A stretch of 8,526 bases of DNA from positions 1 to 8,526 of the forward strand of contig CAMWQS010000066.1 of the NCBI GenBank assembly GCA_947176485.1. The letters are read 5' to 3'. This document shows, piece by piece, positions 5,075-8,526 of the stretch. The notes beneath the pieces are model-generated. The model was not told the origin of the DNA and did not search any database. It saw only the letters and a program-made list of their open reading frames with translations. The translations under genes and the position numbers were made by a program. How positions within the stretch are numbered: position 1 is the first letter of the stretch; the number at the start of each line of letters is the position of its first letter. This stretch comes from an uncultured Clostridia bacterium. GTDB lineage: Bacteria > Bacillota > Clostridia > Christensenellales > Borkfalkiaceae.

Positions 5075-6184
5075 ATGTCAAAAAATATAATCGTCGTGTT
5101 TGGCGGCGTATCTAACGAAAACGAGGTGTCCGTCATAACGGGCACCATGGCGGCAAATATTTTAAAAAACGGCGGGCACACCGTCATTCCCGTGTATATC
5201 GCGCAGGACGGTTCAACCTATTGCGCGCCACAGCTTGCCGACGTAAATAACTTCAAAACCGATACTTTCCGCACCTTCCCCCAAGCTGCTATTGCAAACG
5301 GCGGGGTATATATCTTTAACAAAAAGGGCAGAATGAAAAAGTTTATAAAGGCGGACGCCGCACTCAACTGTTGCCACGGCGGCACGGGTGAAGGTGGTGC
5401 CGTCAGCGGGCTTTTTGAAATTGCGGATATCCCCCTTGCAAGTGCGGGTATTTTCGAATCTTCGCTGTTTATGGATAAGTATTTAACCAAGCTTATCTTA
5501 TCGGCTTTGGGCGTAAAAACGGCGGAGTACGTATACATTAAAACCCTTGAAGAAGTCAATTGCCCCCATAATATGCCGCAGTTTCCGCTAATCGTCAAGC
5601 CCGTAACCCTCGGTTCGAGCATAGGAATAGAAAAGGTTAACGACCTTAAGCAGCTACAGTCCGCCGTGCAAACGGCTTTAATTTACGATAGCGCGGTAAT
5701 CGTTGAAAAGTATCTTGAAAACCGCCGTGAAATAAATTGTGCCGCTTATCTTTCGGGTGGCGAGGTCGTAACCTCCGAGTGCGAGGAGGCCGTCTCTGGC
5801 GGCGATATATTAAGCTTCGAAGATAAATACCAAGGCGGCGGCAAAAGCGTTCTTCCCGCCGATATCCCCGCGGAAACCGCCAAACTCATAAAGGACACGA
5901 CCCGCAAGGTTTACTCTGACTTGAATATGCGCGGCATCGTCCGTTTCGACTACATATTGAGCGGCGGAGAAATCTATTTAAGCGAGGTCAATACCGTGCC
6001 CGGTTCGCTTTCGTATTATTTGCTTTCAAGTGGTTTTAAAGACTTTTTCGCCGTTTTAAACGCCGTTATAGAGCAAGCTGTGGAGGATTACAAATTAAAA
6101 AAGACCAAAAAGCTACTTCACACGGGCATACTTGAAAATATTTCTTCCAACTCTTTAAAGGGTAGTAAACACGGTAGTAATTAA
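5075..6184 (+). CDS. D-alanine--D-alanine ligase-like ATP-grasp enzyme
   Basis: ATP-grasp ligase expected to join two D-amino acids, normally D-Ala-D-Ala for the peptidoglycan stem. N domain: GGVSNENEVS (10-19), keeping the Glu equivalent to E. coli DdlB Glu15; HGGTGEGG (101-108), where Ddl usually has GEDG; and LFMDKYLTK (131-139). ATP-grasp core: LIVKPVTLGSSIGIEKV (172-188), EKYLENRREI (211-220), an omega-loop FEDKY (248-252) whose Lys-Tyr pair is typical of D-Ala enzymes rather than VanA-type D-Ala-D-Lac ligases, RFDY (290-293) and SEVNTVPGSLSYYL (303-316), where Ddl usually has NEINT-PGFT. Metal-binding Glu304 and Asn306 are kept. The 369 residues include a charged C-terminal tail. It ends the operon and follows a membrane MurF-like ligase, its natural partner. 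It may be a second, specialised Ddl, so I give no gene symbol. Confidence 0.88.
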   Translation: MSKNIIVVFGGVSNENEVSVITGTMAANILKNGGHTVIPVYIAQDGSTYCAPQLADVNNFKTDTFRTFPQAAIANGGVYIFNKKGRMKKFIKADAALNCCHGGTGEGGAVSGLFEIADIPLASAGIFESSLFMDKYLTKLILSALGVKTAEYVYIKTLEEVNCPHNMPQFPLIVKPVTLGSSIGIEKVNDLKQLQSAVQTALIYDSAVIVEKYLENRREINCAAYLSGGEVVTSECEEAVSGGDILSFEDKYQGGGKSVLPADIPAETAKLIKDTTRKVYSDLNMRGIVRFDYILSGGEIYLSEVNTVPGSLSYYLLSSGFKDFFAVLNAVIEQAVEDYKLKKTKKLLHTGILENISSNSLKGSKHGSN

Positions 6185-6185
6185 T

Positions 6186-6217
6186 AAAAAGCCCCGCGGC
6201 GCACGCCGCGGGGCTTT
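6186..6217. terminator. Bidirectional terminator between converging genes
   Basis: A 13-bp stem AAAGCCCCGCGGC/GCCGCGGGGCTTT (6188-6200 with 6205-6217) has the loop GCAC. On the plus strand it ends the six-gene operon two bases after the Ddl-like stop codon. On the minus strand the stem is followed by five Ts (6190-6186), so it should also stop the converging transporter gene and probably works better in that direction. Confidence 0.92.
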
Positions 6218-6229
6218 AAATATTCGGAA

Positions 6230-6880
6230 TTAGTCTTCTGTATTCTCGTTTGCATCTTGCATGCCCAAGTCTTTCACTTCACCGCTATCTAAAATTTCAC
6301 CTTTAAAATCGGGCAAAAGGTGGGCACGTTTAAGCTGCCGTTTAAATCTGCATACGTAACAAATCACGACTGCAACGGTCACGCCTATTATTTCTTGTAA
6401 AACGTTTGCGGGCATCTTCAAAACTGCTACTTCCGGAGCTAACGTTTCCCAAGTAATTCGCTTTATAAAATACCCTAAAATTACCCAAAGGGCCGGGAAT
6501 ATGCTTGAAATAACGGCAATTACGCCTTCGCGCTTGTTGCTGCCTGGCTTATTGAAATACTTCTTTAATACCGTAAATATTAATGATGCAAACAGCCCTT
6601 GCATACCGTGAATAATAAGCGACGGTATCGCATTGTACGCCGTTCCGTTTATTCCGAACAAATCGAAGAAGGTCGTCCCGACTCCGCCGACTATCATCGC
6701 CGCCAACGGGTCTAAAATATATGCGGCTGTGTATATCGCAAAGTCGCACCAATAAATTTTACCCGTAAGCACGGGTATCCCGGGTATATAACCCGTTGCA
6801 ACCACGAGCGCGGTCATCAAAGCCGTATAAGAAAGCCATTTTGTAGTGAATAGTATCTTTTTCTTCTTGTTTTTAACCAT
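6230..6880 (-). CDS. ECF transporter S component, substrate unknown (possibly vitamin B6-related)
   Basis: Membrane substrate-binding subunit of an ECF vitamin transporter. The 216-residue protein has a Lys-rich N terminus (3-8), about six hydrophobic segments between 15 and 178, and an acidic cytoplasmic tail (190-216). Family-like patterns are YWCDFAIYTAAYILDPLAAMIVGGVGTTFFDLF (43-75) in the position of the S-component xDxPxxLaaxllGPxxGaxxGxxG region, and SLIIHGMQGLFASLIF (87-102). It differs from the RibU protein at the left end. The only context clue is the divergent MocR/PdxR-type regulator 71 bases away. Such pairs are known for B6 transport genes, so pyridoxine or a related compound is a guess, with other vitamins or their precursors as alternatives. 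There is no Shine-Dalgarno site before the ATG at 6880. A TATAAT on the same strand ends nine bases upstream. Confidence 0.88.
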   Translation of the reverse strand: MVKNKKKKILFTTKWLSYTALMTALVVATGYIPGIPVLTGKIYWCDFAIYTAAYILDPLAAMIVGGVGTTFFDLFGINGTAYNAIPSLIIHGMQGLFASLIFTVLKKYFNKPGSNKREGVIAVISSIFPALWVILGYFIKRITWETLAPEVAVLKMPANVLQEIIGVTVAVVICYVCRFKRQLKRAHLLPDFKGEILDSGEVKDLGMQDANENTED

Positions 6881-6889
6881 AACGCTACG

Positions 6890-6895
6890 ATTATA
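6890..6895 (-). promoter_or_regulatory. Probable -10 box of the second S component
   Basis: TATAAT on the minus strand ends nine bases before the ATG at 6880, so transcription would start about 2-4 bases from the start codon. The -35 region at 17-base spacing (6918-6913, TTCTAA) matches the consensus poorly, which fits a promoter that needs an activator. Confidence 0.55.
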
Positions 6896-6904
6896 TCAAC
6901 CGTT

Positions 6905-6948
6905 TGGTGTTATTAGAATAATCAATTTAATATAATTTTATAATACCA
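6905..6948. promoter_or_regulatory. Candidate operator half-sites for the MocR-type regulator
   Basis: TGGTGTTAT (6905-6913) and ATAATACCA (6940-6948) are inverted copies of one 9-base motif with one mismatch, 26 bases apart. The second contains ATACCA, the half-site I recall for B. subtilis GabR. One copy lies upstream of the S component promoter and the other covers the -10 and start region of the regulator gene. This arrangement would suit activation of the transporter together with self-repression. Confidence 0.45.
6939..6944 (+). promoter_or_regulatory. Probable -10 box of the MocR-type regulator gene
   Basis: TATAAT ends seven bases before the ATG at 6952, so the predicted transcript begins at or next to the start codon. 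A second TATAAT at 6931-6936 would give a leader of about 10 bases. Neither has a good -35 box. Confidence 0.5.
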
Positions 6949-6951
6949 GAT

Positions 6952-8298
6952 ATGTACAATTACAACTTATCGGGTAAAAATAAATACTATACTTTATATT
7001 CTTGTATACGCGACGATATTTTGCGCGGCAAAATACAAGCGGGGGAGCGGCTCCCTTCTAAGCGTGCTTTTGCTGCAGAGCTTGGCGTCAGCGTCGTAAC
7101 CGTTCAGCTTGCCTACGACCAGCTTCTTGCCGAGGGCTATATCCGCTCGAAAGAGCGTAGCGGCTTCTTCGCCGAGCGGGTTGCGGAAGGGTTAAAAGAA
7201 GAACGGCAAATCATCACCGATTATGCGGAAATTAAGAAAGAAGAAAAGTTCAAAATTGACCTCGTAAACGGCAATACACCCCCGAATATGTTCCCGTTTT
7301 CGGTATGGGCGCGGCTTATACGCTCGGTTTTGGCGGACTGTGGAGAGCATCTTTTGGAGCGCGTTCCGTGCGACGGCGACAAGCAGCTTAAATGTGCCGT
7401 GGCGGCTTATCTTTACCGCTCGCGTGGGATAGACGTCGACCCGCGCTATATCGTCGTAGGAGCGGGCGCAGAGCATCTGTACGGCGTTATCGTTCAGCTG
7501 CTCGGGCGGGATAAGCTTTACGCCGTAGAAAATCCCGGCTACGGCAAAATTTCTTCAACCTACGCTTTGAACGGCGCACGTTGCCTTCCCGTCAACGTTA
7601 CGGATACGGGTATCGACGTTTCGGCCCTCGAAAAAAGCGAAGCCTTCGTTGCCCACGTTTCGCCGTCCCACCAGTTTCCCACGGGCGCGGTAATGCCGGT
7701 TTCCGCCCGCTCGTGTCTTATCGGGTGGGCAAAGCGCAGTGGCGGCTACGTCGTTGAGGATGAGTACGACAGCGAGTTCCGCCTAACTGGCAAGCCCTTG
7801 CAGTGCATGTGCGGGCTGTGCCCCGACAAAGTAATCTATATGAACACCTTTTCCAAAAGCCTTGCGCCGTCAATGCGAATGGGCTATATGGTTCTTCCAC
7901 CTGCACTGTACGAAAAATATCTGCAAATCTTTTCCTCGTCGGCAAGCTTCGTGCCCCTTTTCGAGCAAAAGGCCCTTGCCAAAATGCTTGACGGCGGCTA
8001 CTTCGAACGGCATATAAACCGTTTAAAAAACTACTATCGCACGGTCCACGGCGCGCTTTTGAAAAAGCTTGCATCTCTGCCCGAAAGGTGTGAGGTACTC
8101 GATACGGGCAGTGGGCTACACGTAATAGCAAGATTTCCCGACGCGCAATCTGACGGGCAAATCAAATCGCAAGCTGCCGCCCGCGGGATAAAAATAAAGT
8201 GCCTTTCGGATTATCTTCTTGCGCCGATAACGGGGGTGGAGGGATGCGCCGTAATCAACTACTCGGGTCTGACGCCCGAGCTCATATCGCAAATTTAA
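6952..8298 (+). CDS. MocR/GabR/PdxR-family PLP-dependent transcriptional regulator
   Basis: DNA-binding regulator made of a GntR-type winged helix joined to a class I aminotransferase-like domain that binds pyridoxal 5'-phosphate. The winged helix spans about 12-74, with LPSKRAFAAELGVSVVTVQL at 34-53 as the helix-turn-helix. A linker covers about 80-103. The PLP domain shows SPSHQFPTG (237-245), VEDEYDSEFR (268-277) and NTFSKSLAPSMRMGYM (298-313), with Lys302 as the cofactor-binding lysine, and FERHINRLKNYYR (351-363). At 448 residues it stops soon after YSGLTPE, slightly short of the 460-480 common in the family. It is divergent from an ECF S component, which is probably its target. The effector is not readable from sequence: PdxR senses PLP itself, GabR senses GABA-PLP. 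No Shine-Dalgarno site precedes the ATG. Confidence 0.93.
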   Translation: MYNYNLSGKNKYYTLYSCIRDDILRGKIQAGERLPSKRAFAAELGVSVVTVQLAYDQLLAEGYIRSKERSGFFAERVAEGLKEERQIITDYAEIKKEEKFKIDLVNGNTPPNMFPFSVWARLIRSVLADCGEHLLERVPCDGDKQLKCAVAAYLYRSRGIDVDPRYIVVGAGAEHLYGVIVQLLGRDKLYAVENPGYGKISSTYALNGARCLPVNVTDTGIDVSALEKSEAFVAHVSPSHQFPTGAVMPVSARSCLIGWAKRSGGYVVEDEYDSEFRLTGKPLQCMCGLCPDKVIYMNTFSKSLAPSMRMGYMVLPPALYEKYLQIFSSSASFVPLFEQKALAKMLDGGYFERHINRLKNYYRTVHGALLKKLASLPERCEVLDTGSGLHVIARFPDAQSDGQIKSQAAARGIKIKCLSDYLLAPITGVEGCAVINYSGLTPELISQI

Positions 8299-8305
8299 CA
8301 AAACA

Positions 8306-8336
8306 GCCGCGGCAACTCCGTTGCCGCGGCCTTATA
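8306..8336 (+). terminator. Intrinsic terminator after the MocR-type gene
   Basis: An 11-bp GC-rich stem GCCGCGGCAAC/GTTGCCGCGGC (8306-8316 with 8320-8330) with loop TCC starts seven bases after the stop codon. A moderate T-rich run CTTATATT follows. On the minus strand the stem is followed by TGTTTTG, so it may also stop transcription entering from the right. Confidence 0.85.
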
Positions 8337-8428
8337 TTAATTTAAAGCTTAGTAAGTCTAAAACTTTTGTAATTTTAATTTGCTTGATTAAGTCAAGTGC
8401 TTTAAGATACTTTGGTTAAACGGAACGC

Positions 8429-8526
8429 TTATCTTGCGCAGTTCAATGCAACGTAACTTAAAAGAGAAACACCGTAGTTTTCAACTCTTTCGTCAAGCTC
8501 GTTTAATGAATCGTAAATCATTTTTT
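8429..8526 (-). CDS. Possible 3' end of an unidentified gene running off the window
   Basis: On the minus strand a frame is open from the window edge to TAA at 8431-8429. After an ATG at 8521 it reads MIYDSLNELDERVENYG and ends about 13 residues later in ALNCAR. The stretch is amphipathic and rich in Glu, Asp and Leu, like the C-terminal helix of a real protein, but it is too short to identify. The five As before the ATG are not a ribosome site, so the Met may be internal and the gene may extend beyond the window. A plus-strand frame from 8446 is also open here and looks less protein-like. Confidence 0.35.
   Translation of the reverse strand, partial: KMIYDSLNELDERVENYGVSLLSYVALNCAR

Noticed and set aside
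5218..5622. Minus-strand open frame of 134 codons inside the Ddl-like gene
   Set aside because: The plus-strand frame carries all ATP-grasp motifs; the antisense frame shows nothing recognisable.
5075..6184. VanA/VanC-type glycopeptide-resistance ligase
   Set aside because: The omega-loop keeps Lys-Tyr as in D-Ala-D-Ala ligases, and no vanH, vanX, vanT or vanRS-like gene is present.
7718..8131. Minus-strand open frame of 137 codons inside the MocR-type gene
   Set aside because: Arg/Cys-rich shadow of a GC-rich coding region; the PLP-lysine region of the real gene lies in this stretch.
8384..8526. Possible plus-strand promoter (TTGATT, 16 bases, GATACT) and an open frame from ATG 8446 to the edge
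   Set aside because: The -10 match is weak, there is no Shine-Dalgarno sequence and the 27-codon frame is too short; the opposite-strand frame is more protein-like.
1..8526. CRISPR arrays, tRNA or rRNA genes, insertion sequences
   Set aside because: No regularly spaced repeats, cloverleaf sequences, rRNA segments or transposase motifs were seen on either strand.

Overview
The window looks like chromosomal DNA from an anaerobic member of the Bacillota, probably class Clostridia. The evidence is strong GGAGG-type ribosome binding sites, vitamin uptake through ECF S components with no ATPase beside them, an FMN riboswitch in front of a ribU-type gene, and a tsaE-tsaB-rimI operon head. I cannot place it more finely. 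Both ends look like contig ends: the first 82 bases are C/A homopolymer runs that resemble assembly-edge sequence, and the last ~100 bases hold only a possible gene fragment.

Layout. (1) Bases 128-1140, minus strand: a riboflavin transporter S component (RibU type). It is driven by a perfect-consensus sigma-A promoter and controlled by an FMN riboswitch with a clear terminator and a plausible competing antiterminator. (2) Bases 1229-6217, plus strand: one six-gene operon. It begins with tsaE, tsaB and rimI (t6A tRNA modification and ribosomal-protein/TsaD-type acetylation; tsaD is not present) and continues with an alpha/beta hydrolase, a Mur ligase of MurF type with about five N-terminal membrane segments, and a divergent D-Ala-D-Ala ligase-like ATP-grasp enzyme. 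A strong hairpin terminator shared with the converging gene ends it. (3) Bases 6230-8330: a second ECF S component (minus strand) divergent from a MocR/GabR/PdxR-type regulator (plus strand, GntR winged helix fused to an aminotransferase-like PLP domain), followed by a terminator. (4) Bases 8331-8526: AT-rich, with a possible 3' end of a minus-strand gene.

How the genes fit together. The two S components would plug into a shared EcfA/EcfA'/EcfT module encoded elsewhere. One is switched by FMN through RNA. The other is probably switched by a PLP-sensing or PLP-using regulator, which makes a B6-related substrate a reasonable guess. The hydrolase/membrane Mur ligase/Ddl-like trio is the least ordinary part. 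It looks like a cell-wall peptide side branch acting at the membrane, co-expressed with core translation-quality genes.

Two points about translation starts stand out. The hydrolase seems to begin at a rare ATT codon behind a perfect Shine-Dalgarno sequence. The three genes that open transcription units without a riboswitch (tsaE, the second S component and the MocR regulator) all have a TATAAT-like box only 7-16 bases before the ATG and no Shine-Dalgarno sequence, which suggests leaderless or nearly leaderless mRNAs.
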